DNA from: an uncultured Rhodopila sp. | GTDB lineage: Bacteria; Pseudomonadota; Alphaproteobacteria; Acetobacterales; Acetobacteraceae | Assembly: GCF_903944925.1 (NCBI RefSeq) | Contig: NZ_CAJATU010000097.1 | Coordinates: 1-45,801, forward strand | Direction of reading: 5' to 3' | Length of the DNA stretch: 45,801 nucleotides | In this document: positions 24,293 to 32,722 of the stretch, piece by piece | Layout of the letters: each line of letters opens with the position of its first letter | Position numbering within the stretch: position 1 is the first letter of the stretch | Translations under genes and position numbers: made by a program | The notes under the pieces: generated by a model | Seen by the model: only the letters and a program-made list of their open reading frames with translations | Databases searched by the model: none | Told to the model about the DNA's origin: nothing

Positions 24293-24765
24293 GTAACGTA
24301 CCTGATTTCAAGCGTGTCCGTCCCTACCGCTGGTGCATAGGACAGCGTGGCGGTCGTGCCGCTCACCGAAATGTTCCCGTCCCTTATGGTCGTTCCCGAT
24401 GGCTGTACCGTTCCGAGCACCTTGCCTGACGGGGAAGCGCTGAGCGTGAACGTAGTCTGTGTGCCGTTCGGAGAGAACACGTCACAGCAGAGCGTCGGCG
24501 CTGCACTGATCGTTATCGTTTCCCCTGACGGGGAAGAAATCGTGATCCCTGTTCCGGCAGCAAGGACAACGTTGCCCCCTATGCCGTTCAACTTCAGAAT
24601 GTTTCCAGCGATCTGTTCCTGAAGAGCGGCGGCAACGTTGCCCACCGCACTGTAGGGCTGGCTCCAGTCCTCAGTCCTGGTGTCTGCCGACATGCCGATG
24701 AGCCGCCCTGCCGACCGGAAATCGGACGGAGCGGCGTTCGTCGGTTGTGGGAAAGACTGCCCCAC
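24289..24765 (-). CDS. Fiber or tail-associated beta protein
   Basis: A 158-residue protein. GTG 24765 start with a weak site; ATG (MSADTRTED) 24 codons later is possible. Strongly beta-type repeats such as GNVVLAAGTGITISSPSGETITISA resemble the shaft segments of phage fibers, and the C-terminus reads as a small beta sandwich. Probably a short tail-fiber or appendage protein; no receptor domain is recognised. Confidence 0.5.
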   Translation of the reverse strand: MGQSFPQPTNAAPSDFRSAGRLIGMSADTRTEDWSQPYSAVGNVAAALQEQIAGNILKLNGIGGNVVLAAGTGITISSPSGETITISAAPTLCCDVFSPNGTQTTFTLSASPSGKVLGTVQPSGTTIRDGNISVSGTTATLSYAPAVGTDTLEIRYVT

Positions 24766-24768
24766 CTC

Positions 24769-25122
24769 TCAGACCTTCCCCGCAAGGCTGGCGACTTTGG
24801 CAGTCGCGGCGCTCACGGCTTCCTGGACTATCGCAGGGATGTTCGCGGCGAGGTATTTCTCGACGTCGGGCACCGCCCATGGTGCGACCTGTGCAAGGGC
24901 CTTTGCCACTGCCGCGTCGGCTTCGCGCGTGAGAAGCGCTGAAACAGAGGACTCGCTGACTCCGGGGCTTGCCGCAAGCGCGGACGCTGCGGACACGGCC
25001 AGATTGGCAACGGTTGTGGCCCGCGCCCCGTAACCGAACGCCCTCAGCGCGATCGTAGGAGCCGCCGCCTCGATCAACGAAGGCGCGATCCCGATTAGGT
25101 CTTGCGCTATTACTCCGCCCAT
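24769..25122 (-). CDS. Alanine-rich helical protein, unknown
   Basis: A 117-residue protein with an AAAGGAAGTAAAAT site. It is very rich in alanine and valine with regular amphipathic helices (VANLAVSAASALAASPG, AVAKALAQVAPWAVPDVEKYL). It is not hydrophobic enough for clear membrane spans. It sits among tail-region structural genes, so a virion or assembly role is likely but unproven. Confidence 0.5.
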   Translation of the reverse strand: MGGVIAQDLIGIAPSLIEAAAPTIALRAFGYGARATTVANLAVSAASALAASPGVSESSVSALLTREADAAVAKALAQVAPWAVPDVEKYLAANIPAIVQEAVSAATAKVASLAGKV

Positions 25123-25135
25123 ATTTTACTTCCTT

Positions 25136-27130
25136 TCATGTCACGGGACTGAATGTTAGCCCAATGGGCCTCAGTTCCCGGATATAGCTGAAACTGAACG
25201 TTATTTCGTTCAATGTGAATTGTACAGCATTTCCGGATATTTCCACACTCAAGTCTCGGCCAACGATGTTCATTGGGAGGTAGCACTCCAGCATTGTGCC
25301 CCCGTTGACGTCTTGGCAGTAGACCTGCAAGGTGTTGGTCGATCCGTCAGGGGAATACGCGGTGACCGTGGCTATCATCGGCGCGCCTTGCGGATTGGAC
25401 TGGCACGTGCCGTCGATGCGCAACTGAACCATGCGCTTCGTAAAGTTTGTGCGCCCACACTGGATCGCCGGTGTCTTTATGTCAATGTCCACCGGCGTGA
25501 GCGGATAGTTCTTGTTGAAGGCGCTCACAATTCCGTTGTAGACGTCGCCTGCCGGGTCTGTGTATCCCGGACGCGTGCAACCGAGCACCTCTCCAAACAA
25601 GTCCTGCCCGAGGCTCGCGTACATTTGGGTGAACGCGACGCTGTTGTCAGACAGTTCGCACCAACTCATGACTCCGGGCCTCATGTCGAACGCGAACATC
25701 TGTGCTTGCGCAGGTGCAAAGCCGGGCACGGAAAGGTAGTACCGTTGATCGTGGTAGCATGCGCATGCTCCTGTGAGCTGGTCGGGCTGCATCGCCTTGA
25801 ACGTCGCCTCTAGGGGATAGCTTATGTTCTGCGGCTGCTCCCCGGTTGACGGGTCGATGACGAAGCACATGCCGTCGGGAGACTGGAACACGAGCGTGTT
25901 CTGCGCCTGCACGATCGTGCGCCTTGCCATGCACCCACGGTCGCTCACCTTGCGCTGCTGTATGTCGCTCAGCGTGTCGCCCAGAATGGCATGGTGGCTC
26001 AGCCTTCGGAAGCACAGCAAGAGCGATCCGATGGCACCATAGCCGACAATGGGGTTCCCGTAGTCCTCGTCTATGTCAAAGAACCCGCCGTCGTTCAACA
26101 CATCCAGATCGGCGAACGGGGCCGCTTGCACTCCCTCCGTCGTCACCCAGTAGTCCGGCTCGCTGAACCCGGAGAACCAGACGCGGCACGGATAGGTCGG
26201 AGACCCTGACGCCCAGAGACGGTTCTTATGCACGAAGAAGAACGTGGCGTCCACAGGGGGCTGCCCGTGCGTTACCGCCAACTGCGTGTCCGACAGGGCC
26301 GTGTCCGCCGTCGTGTCGTAATACGTGGTGCCTATGGACGGGACCGGAACCGACGCCACATAGTGGTACAGGCTGTCAGTGCCGCCGGTGCGATAGATGT
26401 TCACGGTGTCCACGCCCGGCACAGTGGGCGCAGTGTAGTTGACTCCGGCACTGTCCCCGTCGAAATAGTTGCTGGTGGGCCATCCGGTTCCAAGATTTCC
26501 GGCGGGGCTTGGATTGCTTTCGACGCCGGTCGTGGAGTTGGAGTACGTGTACGTCCACTGGTACTGGCTGTCCCCGCTCGCGTTGTCGGTGAGCGCTCCT
26601 CCCCCCACGTTGCGACCGATTGTCGGTGCGTCCGTCGGCGCTGCAATGCCCACCTGGACGGCACTGGTCAGTATCCCGTCCCACTTCATGGGAGGGTTGA
26701 CCCCGTCCGCCCAAAAGGCATAGCTGTTCAAGCTCACGAAGTCAATGCCCGTGGCCGTGTCCACCGCGCCGGTGTTGGTCAGGTTCTGGCTGGACGTCGC
26801 GGACTCGTTGAACGCGTAGATGTCCCCGTTCATGGCATAGAGATCGAACATGGGGAAACTGACGTTGCTGGTATAGAATCTGTAGACGCCGGTTGGGGCG
26901 TACGGCATCGACGGTGTGAGCGGCGCTTGGCCGTCCCGCTTCAAAATGTTCCCGACGTGCGAATGGTAGACGCCGCGCAGAACAGGATAACGGCACTGCT
27001 CCAAGAGCATGGGGTGCTCGCGACCGTTCTTGACCATCTCAAGGAACATCGCGCTGCTGAGAAGATCCACCTGGAACGTGGTGGTGTCCAGGCCCATCGT
27101 GCAGTCGCGGCAAACGTATCGCCAGTGCAT
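25136..27130 (-). CDS. Large tail tubular/stabilisation-type protein
   Basis: A 664-residue, almost all-beta protein. It begins MHWRYVCRDCTMGLD (a CxxC pair). Early motifs are LLEQCRYPVLRGVYHSHVGNILKRDG and GVYRFYTS; later segments such as SDRGCMARRTIVQAQNTLVFQSPDGMCF and DLFGEVLGC look like propeller blades. Length, composition and position after the adaptor match podovirus tail tubular protein B or P22 gp10-type stabilisation proteins, which form the nozzle below the portal. The family call is by context and pattern. Confidence 0.5.
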   Translation of the reverse strand: MHWRYVCRDCTMGLDTTTFQVDLLSSAMFLEMVKNGREHPMLLEQCRYPVLRGVYHSHVGNILKRDGQAPLTPSMPYAPTGVYRFYTSNVSFPMFDLYAMNGDIYAFNESATSSQNLTNTGAVDTATGIDFVSLNSYAFWADGVNPPMKWDGILTSAVQVGIAAPTDAPTIGRNVGGGALTDNASGDSQYQWTYTYSNSTTGVESNPSPAGNLGTGWPTSNYFDGDSAGVNYTAPTVPGVDTVNIYRTGGTDSLYHYVASVPVPSIGTTYYDTTADTALSDTQLAVTHGQPPVDATFFFVHKNRLWASGSPTYPCRVWFSGFSEPDYWVTTEGVQAAPFADLDVLNDGGFFDIDEDYGNPIVGYGAIGSLLLCFRRLSHHAILGDTLSDIQQRKVSDRGCMARRTIVQAQNTLVFQSPDGMCFVIDPSTGEQPQNISYPLEATFKAMQPDQLTGACACYHDQRYYLSVPGFAPAQAQMFAFDMRPGVMSWCELSDNSVAFTQMYASLGQDLFGEVLGCTRPGYTDPAGDVYNGIVSAFNKNYPLTPVDIDIKTPAIQCGRTNFTKRMVQLRIDGTCQSNPQGAPMIATVTAYSPDGSTNTLQVYCQDVNGGTMLECYLPMNIVGRDLSVEISGNAVQFTLNEITFSFSYIRELRPIGLTFSPVT

Positions 27131-27351
27131 TAATCAGGCTCCTCCCCGCAATACGGCTCAACACCGGGCAGCACGGGGCCATCGGGAACCTGCGTGTACA
27201 CGTGGTCTAGCTGAGCCTCGTACTGTTGGAGAGCTTGGCGTCCGATCGGCACGGGGCACGCGTACCATTGCACACCTCCGCCCCCTACGGGAATGCTCAC
27301 CATATAGTCCTGATACCCGCTATTGCGGATTATAGTGATTTTGGTTGACAT
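27130..27351 (-). CDS. Small virion-region protein
   Basis: A 73-residue protein sharing its final base with the next gene's ATG. It has an N-terminal strand pair (STKITIIRNSGYQDYMVSIPVGGGG) and a Pro/Gly-rich C-terminus. No recognised family. Placed between the propeller-like protein and the tail protein. Confidence 0.5.
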   Translation of the reverse strand: MSTKITIIRNSGYQDYMVSIPVGGGGVQWYACPVPIGRQALQQYEAQLDHVYTQVPDGPVLPGVEPYCGEEPD

Positions 27352-27354
27352 TGC

Positions 27355-28596
27355 CTAGCTTGTGCCAACGGCTGTCAGAGAGAAGTTCTGCGTGCCTATC
27401 GTAGTGTTCGACGGAACGCTGAACTGCACGTAGTAGGCTTTCTGCTGCCCCGCCGCAAAGCTTCCCATGTTAACAGAGCTTCCCCATGGGCCACCCGGAG
27501 AGGACGCGACTTGGCATGCGGACGCGAGCGGCTGAGATGCGTTCGGAACCACGCTGACCGTAACGGACGTCCGAGGGTACAGGCACTTCAGGTTGTACGC
27601 GATTGGGCCTGCGTTCTGGTTCGGGAAGTACACGGTGCCGCTTCCGCCGAAAGGCTCGGTTGTGGCCTGAGGGGTTATCCCGTCCTGCTCGAACCATTGG
27701 AATACTCCCTGTATCAGGTTGGTATACACTCCGCAGTTGCACAACAAGGCCGACGAACCGACAGAATAGGCTGCCGTCGTCACGGCCCAAGACCCTACGG
27801 TTATAAGGTACCCGGAGTAGTTGAACTGCTCTGTCGGGTAGAAGATCACGCTTGGGCTTATAGCGAACCCGAACTGCTCGCTGTTAACCTGCAACTGCGT
27901 GGGCAGTGTGATGACGTGTGCGGTGAACGCGATCGCCGATCCGCTGTCAACCCCTGAATAGACAGTGAGCGTGGATGTGTATCCACTCCACGCGTAGGCG
28001 ACGGCGCATATGACCCCGTTGCTGAAAGCAAAGGTCTGGTACGCGCCTGCGCCTGCGTTCGGACTAGCTGGAGCACCTGTTGTCGTGTAGGCGTTCTGTG
28101 TGGCGCGCGTCGTCAGGTTGAACTTCGAGCACGTGAGCGCGTTGCCCCACCCGGTAGGAAACACGTAGAGATTGTTCGCACCGTCCCAAATGAGTTGTGC
28201 GGTGCTGCCGCCCCCGGCGTACGTGAACGTCCCGATCTCGGAAAGAACCCCCGTCGAAAGCTGGAACGCATAGATTGCCTGAGACATGGCAATGTACACG
28301 GCCACTCCATCGCACGCGAGAGCCGGTGTTGGATTCCCCGACAATGTGCCGAACGGGGTTCCATTGTTGAGTATCGACCAAGAGTTGGTGAGCGGCTCGT
28401 ACCGGGCGAACAGAGCGCTGTTCGATCCGCCGTTCAGCACGGCGTACACGTACGCACCGTCCCAACCGCAACTACCAGCGCCCGACGCGAAGTTGAACGG
28501 TGGGCCGGCCAGTTGCGTGGCGTTGCCGTTGTCGAGATCCACCAAATAGAAGGTCGTGGTGTTCTGCGCCGCGAGATACATGTTGTTGTTGGACAT
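27355..28596 (-). CDS. Beta-propeller-like virion protein
   Basis: A 413-residue protein. Recurring blade-like units appear: YLVDLDNGNATQLAG, GAYVYAVLNGG..ALFARYEP.TNSWSIL, VYIAMSQAIYAFQLSTGVLSEI and NLYVFPTG. These resemble Kelch/NHL-like repeats to about residue 300. The last 100 residues read as an Ig-like domain (TSVTVSVVPNASQPLA..QFSVPSNTTIGTQNFSLTAVG). TGATG overlap with the adaptor gene. Probably part of the tail hub or a virion decoration. Confidence 0.55.
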   Translation of the reverse strand: MSNNNMYLAAQNTTTFYLVDLDNGNATQLAGPPFNFASGAGSCGWDGAYVYAVLNGGSNSALFARYEPLTNSWSILNNGTPFGTLSGNPTPALACDGVAVYIAMSQAIYAFQLSTGVLSEIGTFTYAGGGSTAQLIWDGANNLYVFPTGWGNALTCSKFNLTTRATQNAYTTTGAPASPNAGAGAYQTFAFSNGVICAVAYAWSGYTSTLTVYSGVDSGSAIAFTAHVITLPTQLQVNSEQFGFAISPSVIFYPTEQFNYSGYLITVGSWAVTTAAYSVGSSALLCNCGVYTNLIQGVFQWFEQDGITPQATTEPFGGSGTVYFPNQNAGPIAYNLKCLYPRTSVTVSVVPNASQPLASACQVASSPGGPWGSSVNMGSFAAGQQKAYYVQFSVPSNTTIGTQNFSLTAVGTS

Positions 28597-29327
28597 CAGC
28601 CATCGGACCCCCGCCGAAACGACTCTCTGTAATCGCGCGGCTGTATCTGGTCGTCAGCGTCCCACCCGCGACTGTTAACTACGGTTGTCAGGTCTTTCAC
28701 GCACGCGGCCCACTCGTTGGCAAGATCCGGAATCCGCGCCTTCATGGCGTCGTTCTCCAAATCTATGTTGGCAAGTTTGAGCGCGGCGTAGTACGACAGC
28801 TTGTACTGGAACCTGATCGGAAGCTTTTCGGGCACGTCTGTTGGATTGACGAGATCCGGTATCACGCCTTCCGCCCTGATCGTCACCTCGTACGCCTGGT
28901 CGGGCTGCGGGACGAATCCTATCTGGTCGCCGGTCGTGTAATACCATTTCGGCCTGGCGGGCTGCACAGGAGGAGCGATCAAGTTGCTCGTGTAGTTCTG
29001 CCAACCGGGATAGTCCCTGTCGAGTTGCAGGATCGTCCTGCGCTCCAACGCTTTTCCGGCGATGAGGCAGTCGTCGATCTCGGCTATGTCCTGCGTTAGC
29101 GTGTACTGGGGAACGCCGTACGCGAGCAGGAACGTGTACTGGCAACGCACAAATCCGGTTCCGAGCAACTGCGTGAGCCCATCGTTGATGAACGGCAGTA
29201 TGGGCGTGCAGTTCCCAAGTCCGCTTGGATCATCAGGGAAACCGTCACAGAAAGGTGTGTTGTCATAGTAGTTGAGGAGACGGCGCGCACGGTCAACGAG
29301 CATTTGGGCTGTCTGAGTCTGAGGCAT
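28596..29327 (-). CDS. Head-tail adaptor (connector) protein
   Basis: A 243-residue protein. ATG 29327 is chosen because GGGGAGAGTAACA precedes it. The layout follows podovirus adaptors (gp4/gp11-type): an N-terminal helix pair (TAQMLVDRARRLLNYYD), a central GVPQYTLTQDIAEIDDC strand region and a long C-terminal helix (LKLANIDLENDAMKARIPDLANEWAACV). It would form a ring below the portal. The position between capsid and tail genes agrees. Confidence 0.65.
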   Translation of the reverse strand: MPQTQTAQMLVDRARRLLNYYDNTPFCDGFPDDPSGLGNCTPILPFINDGLTQLLGTGFVRCQYTFLLAYGVPQYTLTQDIAEIDDCLIAGKALERRTILQLDRDYPGWQNYTSNLIAPPVQPARPKWYYTTGDQIGFVPQPDQAYEVTIRAEGVIPDLVNPTDVPEKLPIRFQYKLSYYAALKLANIDLENDAMKARIPDLANEWAACVKDLTTVVNSRGWDADDQIQPRDYRESFRRGSDG

Positions 29328-29329
29328 TG

Positions 29330-29545
29330 TTACTCTCCCCACGTCGGAGGTCGTTGCAACGGGGCCTTGTACGTGAGCGGATCATCGTAGCAGCCTAGGT
29401 GCAGCCGGTTGACCAGAACACCTCGCTGCGGAACAAGATAGATCGCCAAACTTGACTGCCCGCACACCGCGCATTGCTTAAGGCGGTTCGCTTGGGGCAA
29501 TCTTGCAACATTGTGGCGCTCGATAACGCGATGTCTGGCTGCCAT
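29330..29545 (-). CDS. Small zinc-knuckle protein
   Basis: A 71-residue basic protein with CAVCGQSSLAIY and a later HLGC, a probable single zinc site. AGGGGTAACCT is a good ribosome site. It is isolated from the upstream gene by a strong inverted repeat and is joined to the adaptor gene downstream (2-nt gap). Confidence 0.6.
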   Translation of the reverse strand: MAARHRVIERHNVARLPQANRLKQCAVCGQSSLAIYLVPQRGVLVNRLHLGCYDDPLTYKAPLQRPPTWGE

Positions 29546-29563
29546 AGGTTACCCCTGATCATA

Positions 29564-29616
29564 ATAGTTGAGGGGGGACGGCGAAAGGATGAAAGACCCC
29601 GCCCCCCCTCAACTAT
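29564..29616. terminator. Strong 14-bp inverted repeat between capsid-side and tail-side genes
   Basis: Arms ATAGTTGAGGGGGG (29564-29577) and CCCCCCTCAACTAT (29603-29616) are perfect. There is no T-run after it on the minus strand, so it is not a textbook terminator. Partial termination or RNA processing that lowers expression of tail genes relative to capsid genes is the likely role. Note that the loop of the plus strand contains a GAAAGGATGA sequence like the phage's ribosome sites. Confidence 0.5.
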
Positions 29617-29625
29617 AAGTCTACT

Positions 29626-30018
29626 CTATTTCATGCCGGTTTTCGGCATCCTGCTCGACGTTTTTCTTCCAAACGCGACAGGTTTGCTCTTGACCGTTGC
29701 CGGACGTACGCCCGTCAATCCCATAGACTTCCTTTGAGACCGCTTCGCGCGGTTCGCCGGAGAGTCGCTAGGTTTTGTTGACGTCTTTGCCAGCGAGTTC
29801 TTCATCTTGGCAGGCTTTGCAGGCCCTGCGGGCTTCTTGTTGACCGCCACTGGTTTCAGCCCCATCGTAGGCTGAGAGAACGGAGGAGCCCCGCGAGGAT
29901 TCCCAATCGGCGGCTGTGCCCCCATCGGAGCAGCCCCGCCGCTCATCAGGGAGCCGAACCCCCCTGACATGGCGGCGAGGCCAACGAAAAGTAAAATCAG
30001 ACCGATCATTGTATGCAT
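29626..30018 (-). CDS. Membrane-anchored or basic low-complexity protein
   Basis: A 130-residue protein with an N-terminal hydrophobic stretch (MIGLILLFVGLAAMSGGFG). It is followed by a Lys/Pro/Ala-rich, strongly basic tail with RSQRKSMGLTG and SSRMPKTGMK. One membrane span plus a basic tail could bind DNA or pair with the virion interior. It is placed directly after the capsid gene (TAAAATG). Confidence 0.5.
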   Translation of the reverse strand: MHTMIGLILLFVGLAAMSGGFGSLMSGGAAPMGAQPPIGNPRGAPPFSQPTMGLKPVAVNKKPAGPAKPAKMKNSLAKTSTKPSDSPANRAKRSQRKSMGLTGVRPATVKSKPVAFGRKTSSRMPKTGMK

Positions 30019-30019
30019 T

Positions 30020-30913
30020 TTAGCTCCCCGGCGAACCGTAGACGCCGCGCCATCCGGAATAGCCTTGGGACGAACGGTAATCTGCCCAGAACCGGCTGTC
30101 TCCAGAGTTTGGCTCTACATCGTCCTTGAACTTGACCTCGCGGCGGTTGAACCACTGCAGGCGGTGATCCTCCTTGTCGCATGCAATGAACCATGCGGTT
30201 GGAGAACTCAAGAAGTCCCATACCATGACGTCAAGGCTGTTGTATATGCTGTTGACGTTGTTGTTCGCGCCGTCAGGCTTTAGTATGGACTTGATTAGCT
30301 CGTAGGCATAGAACTCAAGGGAGGGATGGACGATCAGAAGCTTCGGCTTCAACTGTATGATCTTCCCGCGCTCGTCGACTGTGAGCCGTATCGCCGTGAG
30401 CGCGTTCTGCAACGCCGTTTGTGAAAGTGCCACCGGCGTGGAAGGACGGTTCGCATAGAACAGTCCCGGCTGCACGAGAGGATGGTTGGCATTGAAAAGG
30501 CTTACGCCGTCAGGGCCTACATCGCCGAACCCGTTGTTGAACACGGACGCGGCCTGTATCTCCCGCGTGTAGCGGCACGAGTCGCCAAGCTTGGAACTCA
30601 TGCGCTTGCCGAGAACTTTGTACAGATCGTCCTCGTACGCTTCCTGCGTGATACGGTACCCAAGGGAGTAGACCGTATGAACGTAGGTTTGGTTGTACCC
30701 TTGGATAGGGTCGTCGAACGAGGAAACCTGTCCTTCGGGCTTCACCGGCACGAGTCCGAATCCGGTAACGTCCTGGTCAACTTCGAACTGTCGGTTGCTA
30801 GTATCGACGTTGAAGATCTGCGAATAGACCTCAGGATGCTTCTGATACTCGTCAAAGAACACCTTCCGAAGTCCGGGGGCCATCAGTGCCCCAAATGCTT
30901 GCTGGTTAGCCAT
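30020..30913 (-). CDS. Major capsid protein
   Basis: A 297-residue protein with the best ribosome site of the late block (GGGGGAGTACAAAGCG). It starts with MANQQAFGALMAPGLRKVFFDEYQ, typical of Mu gpT-like HK97-fold capsid proteins. Later elements fit the family's spine helix and A-domain: YRITQEAYEDDLYKVLGKRMSSKL, SLFNANHPL and KPKLLIVHPSLEFYAYELI. Near the end, DVMVWDFLSSPTAWFIACDK is the usual late strand pattern. It lies after scaffold-type genes and before the adaptor. Confidence 0.8.
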   Translation of the reverse strand: MANQQAFGALMAPGLRKVFFDEYQKHPEVYSQIFNVDTSNRQFEVDQDVTGFGLVPVKPEGQVSSFDDPIQGYNQTYVHTVYSLGYRITQEAYEDDLYKVLGKRMSSKLGDSCRYTREIQAASVFNNGFGDVGPDGVSLFNANHPLVQPGLFYANRPSTPVALSQTALQNALTAIRLTVDERGKIIQLKPKLLIVHPSLEFYAYELIKSILKPDGANNNVNSIYNSLDVMVWDFLSSPTAWFIACDKEDHRLQWFNRREVKFKDDVEPNSGDSRFWADYRSSQGYSGWRGVYGSPGS

Positions 30914-30978
30914 CGCTTTGTACTCCCCCGCTCATTCCGTGATCGGGCTCTGCATCCGTGCTAATTGTTGCATCGGGC

Positions 30979-31869
30979 TTAATTGCCTCCAACGCTAAGG
31001 TACTGACTCGCGGAGACGGGCACGAAGAACTCCACTCGCCCGTGCAACGTCCCTACAGGGTCCAACGAGGAAAGGCCGATTATCTGAACGACATTTTCCG
31101 AAGACGCCCCATCGTTGATGAGCCATCCGGAGCTGTTCACGCTCGGATTGGTGACGGTTGCGACTATTCCGACATCCTTGAACGTCCACGTGTTGGCCCC
31201 CAACTGCCCCGAATAGCTGCCCACAAGACCTTGCCTTCCACCTCCCTCCGTGCGGTACAGGTTGTACGCAAGCACGAACGTTTCGTCGGCGAGAGCTGTC
31301 ACTGCGATCTGGTTGTAGTTCGTGCTGCTGAGCGTGGCGTTTCCACTCGTTGTAGATCCGCCTGTGCCTACCAGGGATTCCCCGGCCTGCGTCACAGCCG
31401 TGACCTTGTACGTGTACGACGTTGAGCCGGTCGTTCCCTCCGGAGTGACCGTCGGCGCCGGGCCTGCGGAGACCGCGTACGCCAGATCGTGCTGTTGTCC
31501 GATCAGTGCCAGGCTTGTTGTACCGACGATCCTGCCGGTGAACACGTTCTGGCTAGGGTCGGCAGTGTAGAACTGCGACACGTACGGATTATTAGCCTGC
31601 CCAAGATAACGAGTCTTAGGAGCCACGGCAATACTTGACGGCAGCGGGTTCGTCAGGCCGTTGAACGCGAATCCGTAAAGGCTAGACGATGTGGGCGTCG
31701 CCCGGATCAGTCCCCCTCCGGCCTGTTGCACAACCGGTTCGGCGATGCGGATTGGAGCGCCCGCCGCGATGCTGGCGTCAGGGCTGGACATAACCGACGG
31801 CTCATTGAATCCAGCAGATCGAACTGCCCAGCCAAACAGGCACGGGGCGGCAAGTGTAGGTGGTTGCAT
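30979..31869 (-). CDS. Head-fiber or decoration-type protein with FN3-like domain
   Basis: A 296-residue protein with a GGAGGATAATC ribosome site. The N-terminal 130 residues are mixed. Residues about 140-240 read as a fibronectin-III/bacterial Ig domain (GSTSYTYKVTAVTQAGESLVG, AYNLYRTEGGGRQGLVGSYSG, NTWTFKDVGI). It lies immediately before the capsid gene, suggesting a protein attached to the capsid surface. Confidence 0.5.
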   Translation of the reverse strand: MQPPTLAAPCLFGWAVRSAGFNEPSVMSSPDASIAAGAPIRIAEPVVQQAGGGLIRATPTSSSLYGFAFNGLTNPLPSSIAVAPKTRYLGQANNPYVSQFYTADPSQNVFTGRIVGTTSLALIGQQHDLAYAVSAGPAPTVTPEGTTGSTSYTYKVTAVTQAGESLVGTGGSTTSGNATLSSTNYNQIAVTALADETFVLAYNLYRTEGGGRQGLVGSYSGQLGANTWTFKDVGIVATVTNPSVNSSGWLINDGASSENVVQIIGLSSLDPVGTLHGRVEFFVPVSASQYLSVGGN

Positions 31870-31871
31870 GA

Positions 31872-32714
31872 TTATCCTCCGACTGCGCCAAACCGCTCAG
31901 CGACCTTGTCACGTTGGAATGGCGCGTTAATTGCGAACGTCCGCCGTCCGTTTTTGTTCGGCTGGCTCGCGTTCATCGCGGTTTGAATGGACTGCTGGAT
32001 GCTGTCGTTCCGCGAGATGCTGCTAGGCTGCTCGTTCTTCCAGTTGCGATCGTCCGTCGATGTCTTGACGGAGCCATACAACTCGATACCCTCCTGACGG
32101 GCCACTTCCTGTAGCTCCTCTATCGCCTCTCCAGTTCTGCGCTGATAGAGGTCTGCCTCGCTGATGGCCCTTGCCTTGGTCACAATCTTGGGCCGTCTCG
32201 CAAGAACGAGGTCGCCCCTTCGCACGCACTCCCCAAACTGGGTTTCGTTAAAGACCGTTAACTCGCTGCCTTCGGGCACCGAGCGAACGGGCACAAAGCC
32301 GTTGTCCATGTCGGCCTGGGTTATCACCTCCGAGAGGTCGGTGTTCCCGCCGTTGATCCAACGGTAGTCGAACTGCGCGTAATCGCCTTCGGAGAACTGC
32401 GGGCCGAGAGCGTAGGGGTCTTTGGTCGCCAGCGCGCCGCGAACCGTCTGCACCTCGTACGCATGCGCCTCCTCGTTGGACATTTCCCTCATGTCGTAAT
32501 CCTTGGTAAGGGGATTGTAGACAGGGATCGTCACTCGGGCGTCTGCGGCCACGCTGTATCCGTCGTCGGGACGCTCGGCGTCGGCGGCGGATTCTGCTTC
32601 TGCTGCCTTGCGCTTTTTGGCTGCGATCTCAGCCGCGTTCGAACGGCTTTTTGCCGACTCGGCAGCCTGTGTCTGTGCTGACACCGGAACTTCCGGTGTA
32701 ATTGGTGCGTTCAT
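31872..32714 (-). CDS. Conserved-looking virion assembly protein
   Basis: A 280-residue protein. A Lys/Ala/Glu-rich N-terminal helix (residues 18-48) is followed by a folded region. The pattern DYRWINGGNTDLSEVITQADMDNGFVPVR..RRGDLVLARRP recurs, as far as I remember, in podovirus genes lying after the scaffold. The C-terminus is basic. It starts 8 nt after the scaffold stop and ends 2 nt before the next start, so it is part of the head-assembly operon. Confidence 0.55.
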   Translation of the reverse strand: MNAPITPEVPVSAQTQAAESAKSRSNAAEIAAKKRKAAEAESAADAERPDDGYSVAADARVTIPVYNPLTKDYDMREMSNEEAHAYEVQTVRGALATKDPYALGPQFSEGDYAQFDYRWINGGNTDLSEVITQADMDNGFVPVRSVPEGSELTVFNETQFGECVRRGDLVLARRPKIVTKARAISEADLYQRRTGEAIEELQEVARQEGIELYGSVKTSTDDRNWKNEQPSSISRNDSIQQSIQTAMNASQPNKNGRRTFAINAPFQRDKVAERFGAVGG

Positions 32715-32722
32715 ATGAAAAC

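Noticed and set aside
29589..29615. Plus-strand mini-frame MKDPAPPQL behind GAAAGG in the hairpin loop
   Set aside because: Nine codons inside an inverted repeat, opposite to the direction of the flanking genes; likely chance.
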